Below are positions 1-8,057 of a stretch of 64,000 bases of DNA, piece after piece. Below the pieces are notes generated by a model. That model saw nothing but the letters and a program-made list of their open reading frames with translations. It was not told the origin of the DNA and did no database searches. The stretch's first letter is position 1. Each line of letters starts with the position of its first letter. Position numbers and translations under genes: made by a program. The stretch lies in assembly GCF_001468065.1 (NCBI RefSeq), contig NZ_LNYZ01000010.1, positions 1-64,000 of the forward strand. Reading direction: 5' to 3'. The stretch is from Legionella steigerwaltii. GTDB lineage: Bacteria > Pseudomonadota > Gammaproteobacteria > Legionellales > Legionellaceae.

Positions 1-9
1 AAAATTATT

Positions 10-87
10 GTAGCCTGGGTGCAGCGCAGCGGAACCCGGGAATGCGTATCACTTATCCCGGGTTCCGCTGCGCTGCACCCAGGCTAC
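10..87. repeat. Palindromic repeat, family A copy 1
   Basis: Inverted repeat opening GTAGCCTGGGTGCAGCG and closing with its complement CGCTGCACCCAGGCTAC, with a short AT-rich loop between CCCGGG boxes. It lies directly downstream of the cyanophycin operon, and the last bases of its right arm contain the stop codon of the isoaspartyl peptidase gene. It could act as a transcription terminator or mRNA stabiliser; that is inference. Nine more two-armed copies are in the window. Confidence 0.9.
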
Positions 88-1010
88 GTATGATTCGACG
101 AATCAAATAATTTAATTTGCATTGCTTGTGATGAGCTTTGCCAAGCCCTTTTCATAATTTCGGTATTAAAAGAAATGCCAAAATCACCATTTCGATTCAG
201 CGCAATGACTCCCATTTCTCCATTTAATTGCTTATTCCGCTCATGAATTACATGATCACATGCTTCCTGCAAGGACAGACCAAATTCCACCATCATGGAG
301 ATAGTATGACCAACCACCTCCCTAATTATATATTCACCTTCCCCAGTCCCAGATACAGCGCATGTCGCATTATTGGCATAACATCCAGCGCCAATCACAC
401 AACTGTCACCAATTCTCCCAGGGAGGCAATTGCTGATTCCACCTGTTGAGGTTGCTGCTGCAAGATTTCCTTGCACATCTAAAGCCACAGCACCAACGGT
501 TCCTTTCATTTTCTTGTTCTGAATTTCTTCCATGGTTTCTATTTTATTGAGCTTTTGATACACCTCATACTGCTGTGGCGTAATAAAATAAGATTCTGCT
601 TCAATTTCTAGACCATATTTTTTTGCTATTTCTAAAGCACCATATCCTGAAAGAAAGACATGTCTTGTTTTCTCCATCACCAGCCTTGCCAAACGAATCG
701 GATTTTTTACGGTGCGAACCATAGACACAGCACCAGCTTGTAAATCTGTGCCATTCATAATCGAGGCATCCATTTCGACTTCACCTCGAGAATTTAATGC
801 TGACCCTTTTCCTGCATTAAATAAGGGATTATCTTCAAGGATTCCAACGGCTTCTTCCACTGCTTCTAAAGCAGAGCCGCCTTTATCAAGCACCGAATAA
901 CCCTTTTCTACTGCTTTAGCCAAACCATGTTCAAATTCTTTCTGATTCTCGTGTAAAAAAGAATAGTTTTCACTAGCACCACCATGTACCGCAATTGCAA
1001 TTTTATTCAT
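84..1010 (-). CDS. iaaA: Isoaspartyl peptidase / type 2 L-asparaginase
   Basis: Ntn-hydrolase of the plant-type asparaginase family, 308 residues, the usual precursor length. Family members self-cleave before a Thr; here the GTVGAVA motif places the nucleophile at Thr171, followed by the TSTGG substrate loop near 188-191. In cyanophycin users this enzyme splits the beta-Asp-Arg dipeptides released by cyanophycinase into Asp and Arg. It is last in the cphA-cphB-iaaA operon, 12 bp after cphB, which strongly supports that role. The stop codon lies inside the adjacent palindromic repeat, so the last residues may have been altered by repeat insertion. Cytoplasmic; no signal peptide. Confidence 0.93.
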   Translation of the reverse strand: MNKIAIAVHGGASENYSFLHENQKEFEHGLAKAVEKGYSVLDKGGSALEAVEEAVGILEDNPLFNAGKGSALNSRGEVEMDASIMNGTDLQAGAVSMVRTVKNPIRLARLVMEKTRHVFLSGYGALEIAKKYGLEIEAESYFITPQQYEVYQKLNKIETMEEIQNKKMKGTVGAVALDVQGNLAAATSTGGISNCLPGRIGDSCVIGAGCYANNATCAVSGTGEGEYIIREVVGHTISMMVEFGLSLQEACDHVIHERNKQLNGEMGVIALNRNGDFGISFNTEIMKRAWQSSSQAMQIKLFDSSNHT

Positions 1011-1022
1011 TAAGTTATTCCA

Positions 1023-1889
1023 TCATTCAGATTCTTCACTGATAGGGATTGCAGGGTTCGCTAGAGTACGATCTGCAATTGAAAATTGGCAGCCTTTTAC
1101 CAAAAGATGAACGATTAAATTTTCAACAAATACTGGCTCCCCTTCTTCAACATCTGTGATATTCGTTTGATCAATATTCCTGCCATCAATAATCACTACC
1201 ATACCTGATCCATAACATTCTGCATCCGATCCATTTCGAATGATCAAAGCAGTATCCTCGCCTAAACCAATACCCAATTGTTCTGGATTCATAATAATTG
1301 CATGGGCAAGACGACTAAACCGCCCTCTTTTAATGAAATGTGTATCAATAATGCAAGACAATAAAATCCCCAATCCTGAAGAAGTTAACAAATTTCGATA
1401 CCTTAGAGCCTCTGATAAACCGCCCCCGGTAATCATTACTGTGCCCATAACCATAGCTCCAGCACTGGTACCCGCAATAATAAAATCACTATCTTTCAGA
1501 TATCGTTCTTTAATAATATCAACAATTGGGGTGCCACCTAGTATGGTTGATAAACGAAACTGATCTCCTCCTGTAAAAAAAATAGCCCCAGCATCTGCTG
1601 CCCTTTTTAAATACTCATTGTTGCGCGCTTCACTTCTTTTTTTTATAGGAAGAAAACCTATATTGTTGTAGCCCATATCATGAAAAACTTTTTGATAAAT
1701 TTTTTTTACTTCATCCTGAATTTCTGAGCCTGTTGTAATAATTTCTATTTTCTTATTCGATGGAGGTAATAATTCACTTAAAATTTCATAACGAGTAAAT
1801 TCTTTTTTTTGCTCCAAAATATCCACCGGTTCATTGTCGCCCTTATCCTCGGCACCACCGATAATCAATAACTTAGCTTTGGGTGTCAT
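1023..1889 (-). CDS. cphB: Cyanophycinase (peptidase S51)
   Basis: Serine exopeptidase that degrades cyanophycin to beta-Asp-Arg dipeptides. The GTSAGAM nucleophile elbow lies about 140 residues in, and the upstream FTGGDQ segment matches the S51 fold. The length of about 288 residues fits cytoplasmic cyanophycinases. An ATG 12 bp upstream (1901) is possible, but the ATG at 1889 sits six bases after a GAGG ribosome-binding site and is preferred. The start overlaps the end of cphA, indicating translational coupling in a synthesis/degradation operon. No secretion signal is visible, consistent with mobilising an intracellular store rather than attacking external polymer. Confidence 0.93.
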   Translation of the reverse strand: MTPKAKLLIIGGAEDKGDNEPVDILEQKKEFTRYEILSELLPPSNKKIEIITTGSEIQDEVKKIYQKVFHDMGYNNIGFLPIKKRSEARNNEYLKRAADAGAIFFTGGDQFRLSTILGGTPIVDIIKERYLKDSDFIIAGTSAGAMVMGTVMITGGGLSEALRYRNLLTSSGLGILLSCIIDTHFIKRGRFSRLAHAIIMNPEQLGIGLGEDTALIIRNGSDAECYGSGMVVIIDGRNIDQTNITDVEEGEPVFVENLIVHLLVKGCQFSIADRTLANPAIPISEESE

Positions 1890-4512
1890 TGTAAACCTCA
1901 TTCGCCATCACCAATTGCTTTTCCTTTTTCTTGAGAAAATTAGTTGTTTCAAATACATCCTCAACGGCACAAAAGATAAAAGTATTGGGCTCCGCTACCC
2001 CCATCATATGTTCAATAGCCTCAATTTCATCTGAAATAATATTTAAAGACGGTTTAAAATCAGAACGAAGAATTCCAGCAACAAGAAGGCGGTTAATTTC
2101 ATGATGCGTTCGCCCTCTCCCATCCTTATCATGGCGAATGACAATTTCATCAAACATGGAAGCAACATGATAGCCCAGATTTTCTATGTCCTCATCTCGT
2201 CGATCACCTACTACACCTATAATTCCGATTTTTTTAGCACAGTGAATTGAATCAAGATAATTTTTTAGCTCACAAAATGCACCTTCGTTATGCGCGTAAT
2301 CGACCATGATTTGGCAATGAGGAAATTTAAAAAGATTCATTCTGCCTGGGAGATTTTCAACGGTGGGATAAAAAACCTGGAGCGCTTCTTTTATTTTCTC
2401 GAAAGAGAAATGACTAATCACTCCAGCTAATACCGCCGCTAAAATATTTCGAATCATGCTGGTTGCCGCACCTTGAAAACTGAGCGGTATTGATTTTATA
2501 TCCGCTAGAATGGTTCGCTCAGATCCCCTTTGCACTATAACATTCTCTTGATCAAGATAAGCAGCCAATCCACCTAAGCTGCAATGCTTTCTAATCTGAG
2601 GGCTTTCAAACATACCAAACAAGGCGATATTGCAATGTAAATCATTTCTTAAATCATAGGTTAAAGCATCATCAGCATTTAAAATAGTATATCCTGTTTC
2701 CTTGACGCTCCGCGCAACAACCGCTTTGACCTCTGCCATCTCTTCCAACGTATGAATATCATTTAATCCGAGATGATCCCCAGTAATATTAGTTATCACA
2801 CTAATATCACATTCATCAAACCCCAGGCCTGAACGCAGAACCCCACCACGAGCACATTCTAATACTGCATAATCAACCTCAGGATCATACAAAACAGCTT
2901 GTGCACTAGCAGGACCACTACAATCCCCGCTATAGATCAATTTATTATTTATATAAATACCTTCTGTGGTTGTATAACCTGTATAATGATTTGCAAAACG
3001 TGCTAAATGAGCAATCAGCCTGACCACCGTTGTTTTTCCATTAGTACCTGTGACTGCGACTATTGGAATTCTTGAGGTTAAATTAGCTGGATAAAGCATA
3101 TTTAAAATAGGCTCGGCTACATTACGTGGTGTCCCTTCATTAGGAGACAAATGCATTCTTAATCCTGGCCCAGCATTTACCTCAATAATTGCCCCATGGT
3201 TCTCATTAAGAGGACAACTAATGTCTTTTGAAATTACATCAATTCCACAAATATCCAAATTCACCAGTCTTGCGACACGTTCTGCAAGAAAGAGATTAAA
3301 AGGATGAACCGTATCTGTGACATCGCTAGCTGTTCCTCCAGAGCTTAAATTTGCAGTCTCTTTTAAGTTTAAAATATGATCTTTGGGTAAAATACTTTCC
3401 AAAGTCAGATTATTTTGTCTTAAAATGGAGAAAGTAGACTCATCAATTTTGATTTTTGTCAGTATATTTTCATGAGAATCACCTCGATTGGGATCCTCAT
3501 TTGTCTGCTTTATTAATTGATTAATTGTAAGTTCTCCATTACCTACAATTTGAGCCGGGATACGTTTAGCTACCGCAACGACTTTATAATTGATTACTAA
3601 AAATCGATAATCATTTCCAGATATAAAACGTTCGATGAGCAATTCATTGGAAATTTTTTTTGCGAACTCATAGCCAAAATTTGCTTTATCAAAATTTGTG
3701 ATATTGGCCGTTACTCCTTTTCCATGATTGGCATTTAACGGCTTAATCACTAATGGGAAACCCAATTGTTCGATCGCTTCTTTAAGTTCTACTTCAGACC
3801 TAATAATCATTCCCTTTGGAGTTGGAATAAAATTCGCGTTAAGAATACACTTGGTCAGCTCTTTGTCAGAAGCTATATCAACGCCAATTGAACTTGTTTT
3901 CGAAGACACAGAGGCCCATATCTTTTTTTGATTTCGACCATATCCCAATGTAATTAAGGAGCTATTTTCATAGCGCTTCCAAGGAATTTTTCTTTTTTTG
4001 GCCTCATCCACAAGCGCTTGTGTGCTTGGTCCCAAACCTTGTTTTTTAAAAATTTCTTTTAAGTGATTGATTGCTTCATCAAGAGGATAATTTTTGCCTT
4101 CTGCTATGGAGTGGATGAAATCGACTGCTATCTTTCCTGCATACAAACCGGCTTCTTCAATCTGGTATGCAAAAATAACATGGTAAACCCCATAGTCCTT
4201 AGTGCCATAAGTTCTACCAAAGCCACAATCCATCCCTGCGAGACACTGCAATTCCAACGCAACATGTTCGATTACATGACCTAGCCAAGTGCCCTCCTCA
4301 ATTCGTTTTAAAAATCCACCTTCAATCCCCAAAGAACAACGATGACTGTATAAACTAGGTAGCTTTTGAATCAATCTCTCTTTGAATCCAGCGATACGGT
4401 TTGTAGGAAGCTCTTCATATTTTCCTAAGTCAAGTTTGATGACAATGAGTTCCCTTCTGAAATTTGACCAATAATTAGGCCCATTCAAGACTTGGGTTTT
4501 TAAAATGTTCAT
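1873..4512 (-). CDS. cphA: Cyanophycin synthetase
   Basis: ATP-dependent synthesis of multi-L-arginyl-poly-L-aspartate, a nitrogen/carbon reserve. At 879 residues it matches typical CphA1. Visible order: N-terminal CphA domain (about 1-160) with conserved IEHVALELQ; ATP-grasp domain (about 210-480) that adds Asp; Mur-ligase-like domain with P-loop GTNGKTT at 489-495 that adds Arg. All parts look intact with no frameshift. An AAGGA ribosome-binding site precedes the ATG, and a reasonable promoter lies upstream at 4555-4583. It heads the cphA-cphB-iaaA operon. An intact Mur domain argues against a degradation-only remnant. The product would form cytoplasmic granules. Confidence 0.95.
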   Translation of the reverse strand: MNILKTQVLNGPNYWSNFRRELIVIKLDLGKYEELPTNRIAGFKERLIQKLPSLYSHRCSLGIEGGFLKRIEEGTWLGHVIEHVALELQCLAGMDCGFGRTYGTKDYGVYHVIFAYQIEEAGLYAGKIAVDFIHSIAEGKNYPLDEAINHLKEIFKKQGLGPSTQALVDEAKKRKIPWKRYENSSLITLGYGRNQKKIWASVSSKTSSIGVDIASDKELTKCILNANFIPTPKGMIIRSEVELKEAIEQLGFPLVIKPLNANHGKGVTANITNFDKANFGYEFAKKISNELLIERFISGNDYRFLVINYKVVAVAKRIPAQIVGNGELTINQLIKQTNEDPNRGDSHENILTKIKIDESTFSILRQNNLTLESILPKDHILNLKETANLSSGGTASDVTDTVHPFNLFLAERVARLVNLDICGIDVISKDISCPLNENHGAIIEVNAGPGLRMHLSPNEGTPRNVAEPILNMLYPANLTSRIPIVAVTGTNGKTTVVRLIAHLARFANHYTGYTTTEGIYINNKLIYSGDCSGPASAQAVLYDPEVDYAVLECARGGVLRSGLGFDECDISVITNITGDHLGLNDIHTLEEMAEVKAVVARSVKETGYTILNADDALTYDLRNDLHCNIALFGMFESPQIRKHCSLGGLAAYLDQENVIVQRGSERTILADIKSIPLSFQGAATSMIRNILAAVLAGVISHFSFEKIKEALQVFYPTVENLPGRMNLFKFPHCQIMVDYAHNEGAFCELKNYLDSIHCAKKIGIIGVVGDRRDEDIENLGYHVASMFDEIVIRHDKDGRGRTHHEINRLLVAGILRSDFKPSLNIISDEIEAIEHMMGVAEPNTFIFCAVEDVFETTNFLKKKEKQLVMANEVYNDTQS

Positions 4513-4554
4513 TCGCAGTCCTTGGCATAAAATGAATTACTAAAAACTCCTTTT

Positions 4555-4583
4555 AGCATAGGAAGAATTATTTAATTCTTCAA
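4555..4583 (-). promoter_or_regulatory. Putative sigma-70 promoter of cphA operon
   Basis: On the minus strand TTGAAG and TATGCT are separated by 17 bases, about 40 bp upstream of the cphA ATG. Good spacing and partial consensus; no operator was recognised. Confidence 0.5.
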
Positions 4584-4664
4584 ATTAATTAAAAAAATAA
4601 TTCATTCATGAATTGCAGGGAACTAAGGGAAACACCTAATTGATACAAAAAATATAATTTTTGC

Positions 4665-4700
4665 AGAAAAAACACCTGCATTCCTTGCAAAGGAATGCAG
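4665..4700 (-). terminator. Rho-independent terminator
   Basis: On the minus strand a near-perfect hairpin with CTGCATTCCT-type arms and a four-base loop is followed by a run of T residues (4666-4671). It sits just after the small secreted-protein gene ending at 4710 and should end the CsbD/PRC/secreted-peptide transcript. Confidence 0.75.
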
Positions 4701-4709
4701 ATATTCAGA

Positions 4710-5021
4710 CTATTTTTTAACATTACACGTGATTTGTGTGCAATCTCGACAATGCTTTTGTGCAAAAGCAAATGATTTAGCAGCAGAAGCAGCATGATCG
4801 GACATTTTCTTATCCGCATCTTGATCTGCTCTTTTTTCACTTGAGCTTGCATTAGTAGTACAAACCCAATTTGATCCCATTGACGTCTTTGGAGTATTCG
4901 CATTCGAACTTGAACTTGCAGAAGAACTATTTGCATTTGAGCCCATAGTGTCATCACTAGCAAATGAGGTTAGTGAGATTAAAACCAACCCGCTGAATAA
5001 TATTCCTGATAAAATTTTCAT
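4710..5021 (-). CDS. Small secreted Ser/Asn-rich protein, unknown function
   Basis: 103 residues that I do not recognise as a named family. Residues 1-21 form a clear signal peptide ending SFA, followed by a low-complexity Ser/Asn/Ala stretch to about 45. The C-terminal half is charged and carries four Cys, including a CRDC pair, so periplasmic disulfides are likely. Its ATG overlaps the stop of the PRC-barrel gene by four bases and is preceded by a perfect AGGAGGT ribosome-binding site, so it is a real translated gene. Context with CsbD and PRC-barrel proteins suggests an envelope or stress role, which is inference. An overlapping ORF in another frame (4589-4963) is a shadow. Confidence 0.75.
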   Translation of the reverse strand: MKILSGILFSGLVLISLTSFASDDTMGSNANSSSASSSSNANTPKTSMGSNWVCTTNASSSEKRADQDADKKMSDHAASAAKSFAFAQKHCRDCTQITCNVKK

Positions 5022-5368
5022 GATTTTTTACCTCCTGTATAAAAACCAGTTATTGTCGTTTTAAATTCAGGTGCTGAAAAATTTGGCCAATGATTTTTAT
5101 CAAAGCCAGGTGCATCCTTCAAATGCTGCTTTTCTACATTGAGAATAAAACAATCATCCTTGTTATCGTACAAAAAAAGATTCCAGGGCACAGCAAAGTA
5201 TTTATTTCCGAATCCTAGGAACCCGCCAAAATCTAATACCAGATAGTTTACTTTTCCGGATTGCTTATCAATCACAACTTCTGCAATCTCACCTAGGTTT
5301 TCATGTGCGGGATTCATAACCTTAGAGCCTGTGAGCTCGCCGGATTTAACAATTCCTCTGTTTTCCAT
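5018..5368 (-). CDS. PRC-barrel domain protein
   Basis: 116-residue soluble protein with one PRC-barrel, the beta-barrel module seen in photosynthetic reaction centre H subunits and RimM. Typical signatures are GSKVMNPAHENLGEI followed by VIDKQSGKVNYLVLDFGG and the FAVPWNLF strand. Stand-alone PRC-barrel proteins of this size are frequent beside CsbD-like stress genes, as here. It is the middle gene of a three-gene minus-strand unit and overlaps the secreted-peptide gene by four bases (ATGA). The specific biochemical role is unknown; adaptor or stress functions are only inferred from the neighbours. Confidence 0.85.
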   Translation of the reverse strand: MENRGIVKSGELTGSKVMNPAHENLGEIAEVVIDKQSGKVNYLVLDFGGFLGFGNKYFAVPWNLFLYDNKDDCFILNVEKQHLKDAPGFDKNHWPNFSAPEFKTTITGFYTGGKKS

Positions 5369-5409
5369 GATTAAACTCCTTTTTTATAAGACGAAATCCC
5401 TTTGACATT

Positions 5410-5613
5410 TTAATGGTGCATTTTCTTTTGGAAATCGTGCACTGCTTTTTTAGCCTGTTCTTCCGTATAACCATAATGCTTTCTTAGTTTTCCAAAAATT
5501 TCCTCTTGATTCCCTTCAATTTGTTTTAGGTCATCGTCTGTAAGTTTTCCCCAAAATTGCTTCATTTGACCTTTTATTTCCATCCATTTACCTTGAAAAA
5601 TATTCTGATTCAT
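5410..5613 (-). CDS. CsbD-family stress protein
   Basis: 67-residue hydrophilic protein matching the CsbD fold: G-W-E-x-K-G-x-K-type start, GKLTDDDLKQIEG in the middle, and a Tyr-containing amphipathic end (HYGYTEEQAKK). CsbD proteins are general-stress proteins of unclear mechanism. A longer ORF begins at 5679, but the ATG at 5613 is chosen because it has an AGGGAG ribosome-binding site at good spacing and gives the family's usual N-terminus. First gene of the CsbD/PRC/secreted-peptide unit, with a plausible promoter at 5651-5679. Confidence 0.88.
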   Translation of the reverse strand: MNQNIFQGKWMEIKGQMKQFWGKLTDDDLKQIEGNQEEIFGKLRKHYGYTEEQAKKAVHDFQKKMHH

Positions 5614-5650
5614 TATTTTCTCCCTAAAATTTTTAAGCCAATAAAAGAGT

Positions 5651-5679
5651 TTTTTATTAGGCAAATAAAGGCTAGTCAA
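5651..5679 (-). promoter_or_regulatory. Putative promoter of CsbD operon
   Basis: Minus-strand TTGACT, 17-base spacer, TAAAAA, located 37 bp upstream of the chosen CsbD ATG. The -35 is strong and the -10 weak. Confidence 0.4.
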
Positions 5680-5787
5680 TAATTTTTAAAAATGCAAAAA
5701 AATAGAACCAAATATTCAAAATATTAGCAAAACCGTGAGGTCATACTGTAATTACCCTTAGGATTATTAGGGTCTTTTACAATTCTA

Positions 5788-6264
5788 CTATCTTGGCCCT
5801 AGGGAGGTTTCCATTACAGTAACAGGATGCCCTTTAAAGTGATCTGTATCTATAATTTTCCATCCTAGGGACTGGTAGTAATTGGGAACCGTGCGATCAA
5901 AAGCAAAAAGATAAAGCATGTCATACCCCATTTTTTTTGCTTGTTCTTTAGTTACTTCAATAAGACGTTTTCCAAGCCCTTGGTTTTGATATTCAGATTT
6001 TACGGTTAAGGAGCCTAACCATGGCATTAAATCGGGACGAATACCATCATTTTCACGCAAACTGCACATACCCACTGGTTTTTTTCCATCCAATGCGACA
6101 AACATAATTGGCATTTTTTCATTATTTGCATGGTCACGAAAACGTTGTTCTACCGCTTCAAGCGGTACCTCGGGTAGCCAAATCTTTCCAAGAAGCTCTC
6201 GCCAAATAAGGGCAAGCTCAGGGATCGCATCAAGATTATTTTTTAAAAGTTCAATTTTTATCAT
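5788..6264 (-). CDS. GNAT-family N-acetyltransferase
   Basis: 158-residue acetyl-CoA-dependent transferase of the GNAT superfamily. The acetyl-CoA pyrophosphate loop is visible as QNQGLGKRL (Q/RxxGxG/A) near residues 96-104, following the LGSLTV strand. The C-terminal NYYQSLGW block is the conserved motif-B region. The substrate cannot be deduced. It stands alone, minus strand, divergent from the serine-hydrolase-like gene at 6409. Length is normal for a single-domain GNAT. Confidence 0.88.
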   Translation of the reverse strand: MIKIELLKNNLDAIPELALIWRELLGKIWLPEVPLEAVEQRFRDHANNEKMPIMFVALDGKKPVGMCSLRENDGIRPDLMPWLGSLTVKSEYQNQGLGKRLIEVTKEQAKKMGYDMLYLFAFDRTVPNYYQSLGWKIIDTDHFKGHPVTVMETSLGPR

Positions 6265-6346
6265 GTTTACATACCCATTAATTGTTCCATTATCGAGTTA
6301 TCTCGGATGGATTACCGTTGTGCGCGCTGATTATCTCATAAATTAT

Positions 6347-6375
6347 CTAAAGATTATTAGATATTCATCTATACT
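6347..6375 (+). promoter_or_regulatory. Putative promoter, gene at 6409
   Basis: TATACT at 6370-6375 is a near-consensus -10, about 33 bp before the ATG. The -35 position reads CTAAAG and is poor, so an activator may be needed. The gene has an AGGAG ribosome-binding site. Confidence 0.35.
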
Positions 6376-6408
6376 AAACATAGTTTGATGTAGGAGAAAG
6401 GAATAATA

Positions 6409-7929
6409 ATGAATACTCATTCTGGTAGCGGTCGTGGTGATTTTCGTACGCTTTATTTAGGCCGATCTGTAGACGATCTCATTATTGAGTACATGGAAGA
6501 AAATGATATCCCAGGGATGTCTCTGGCGATTGTCCAGGCTCCCTATATTACGCGTGTAGTTGGTTATGGATTCGCTGATACAGAAAAAAAACTTTTAGTC
6601 TCCACACGGACACTCTTTCATGTGGGTCAATTGACTCATGCTTTTACTGCGGTAGCCATCATGCAATTAAAAGAAGAAAAGAAACTGCAGTTGGATGACT
6701 TGGTTTCCGTTTATATATCAATTCCGCAAACATGGGAAGGCGTTACCATTCGACAATTATTGACTCACAGTTCAGGTATACCTGATTTCACAAAATGTGA
6801 CGATTTTTCGTTCCACAAGGACTATAAACCTAAAGACATTTATAGTTTATTTACGGATTCGAGCTTGCATTTTCCTTCAGGGACCAAAATGCAAGTCAGT
6901 GCCACAAATTATTACTTATTGGGACTTATTATAGAAAAAGTCAGTCACATGAGTTATGAGGACTATGTAACAAAAAATCAAATTAATCGAGTGGGTTTAA
7001 AACGAACATTTTTTATCAAGAATAAATCGTCAATCGATAATGAAGTGAACAATGACACCCATCCTTTTATACACAGCGAATTTTTGCATAAGCCAACATA
7101 TATAGACCCTATAGAAGTTGCTCAAGGTTATAAAACGGAGAATAAAGCAGTTCCGGAAGTTACCTGGACTACCACTTTTTCGCACTGTGGTGTTGTTGCG
7201 TCTGCAGAGGACATTAGCCAATGGGATATCAGCCTGGCTGGAACTATTTTAGTCAAAGAAACAGAGAACAGAGACTTTCTTTATCAATGTATTACCTTAG
7301 ATAATAAAACGATTATTCCTGGAAATGCAGGATGGCTATTCCCCGGACACCCGGGATTAATGGAGATCAAAGGAAATATTCCAGGTTTTTCGACATTTTT
7401 AAGCCGTTTCACTGCAGCAAGTGAACTCTTATGCGTCACTCTTTTAGCCAATAAGGAAAATTTAACTGATTTAGATATACTAGGCCGAAAAATTGCTGCA
7501 GCATTTGACATTAAGCTAGGAGCTCCTGAAGGATCGGGGTCAGAAACGTTGCAAAGTCCTTATTCTGTCTCAAAAACAATAGAACGAATAATTGATATTA
7601 TTACCCAACAAGGCGGAAAAATATTTGCCCATATTGATCACAGCAGCGAAGCCCAAAAGGTAAATCAAACATTACGTCCAACTGAAGTTCTTATTATAGG
7701 TAATCCCGCAAAGGGAACTCCATTAATGCAAGAAAATGCAGCCATTGCACTTGATTTACCTTTGCGGATAATGGCCACAGAAGACAGTGATGGAAAAGTA
7801 TGGTTGAGCTTCACTGATCCAATTCAGTTAGGTAAGGAATATCATTTACACAATAAGGAATTAAAACAAATCGCTACCGCATTGCGCATGCTTTGCGAGA
7901 AAGCTGTATCTGCACAAAGTATTATTTAA
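6409..7929 (+). CDS. Beta-lactamase-fold pseudoenzyme fused to DUF302
   Basis: 506 residues. Residues about 20-365 follow the class C beta-lactamase/serine hydrolase fold, including the LLTHSSGIPDF block near 117-127. The catalytic motifs are degenerate: SxxK is replaced by QLTH (74-77), the YxN region reads VSA (163-165), and the KTG/HTG box reads KGN (321-323). Serine-acylation chemistry is therefore not expected. Residues about 385-495 are a DUF302 (TT1751-like) domain with GTPLM, LDLPL and DGKVWLSFTDP. No signal peptide, so probably cytoplasmic or exported by another route. The downstream palindromic repeat separates it from a convergent paralogue that keeps its catalytic residues. Function unknown; a ligand-binding role is speculation. 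Confidence 0.8.
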   Translation: MNTHSGSGRGDFRTLYLGRSVDDLIIEYMEENDIPGMSLAIVQAPYITRVVGYGFADTEKKLLVSTRTLFHVGQLTHAFTAVAIMQLKEEKKLQLDDLVSVYISIPQTWEGVTIRQLLTHSSGIPDFTKCDDFSFHKDYKPKDIYSLFTDSSLHFPSGTKMQVSATNYYLLGLIIEKVSHMSYEDYVTKNQINRVGLKRTFFIKNKSSIDNEVNNDTHPFIHSEFLHKPTYIDPIEVAQGYKTENKAVPEVTWTTTFSHCGVVASAEDISQWDISLAGTILVKETENRDFLYQCITLDNKTIIPGNAGWLFPGHPGLMEIKGNIPGFSTFLSRFTAASELLCVTLLANKENLTDLDILGRKIAAAFDIKLGAPEGSGSETLQSPYSVSKTIERIIDIITQQGGKIFAHIDHSSEAQKVNQTLRPTEVLIIGNPAKGTPLMQENAAIALDLPLRIMATEDSDGKVWLSFTDPIQLGKEYHLHNKELKQIATALRMLCEKAVSAQSII

Positions 7930-7950
7930 GATTTTGACATATGATTGAAT

Positions 7951-8042
7951 GTAGCCTGGGTGAAGCGAAGCGGAACCCGGGTTTAAGAAGCTTTATTCAA
8001 ATTAAGAAATCCCCGGGTTCCGCTTCGCTTCACCCAGGCTAC
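7951..8042. repeat. Palindromic repeat, family A copy 2
   Basis: Arms GTAGCCTGGGTGAAGCG and complement, inner CCCGGG boxes, 20-30 base loop. It lies between two convergent genes, where it could act as a bidirectional terminator. Confidence 0.9.
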
Positions 8043-8057
8043 GAGTTGCAATCTAAA

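Noticed and set aside
4589-4963. 124-residue ORF overlapping the small secreted protein
   Set aside because: Wrong frame: repetitive Met/Gln/Leu-rich shadow, runs through a strong terminator hairpin, no ribosome-binding site; the other frame has a signal peptide and AGGAGGT.
5760-5786. ACCCT...AGGGT hairpin downstream of the GNAT gene as a terminator
   Set aside because: Stem only five strong pairs and the T run is on the wrong strand for the gene.
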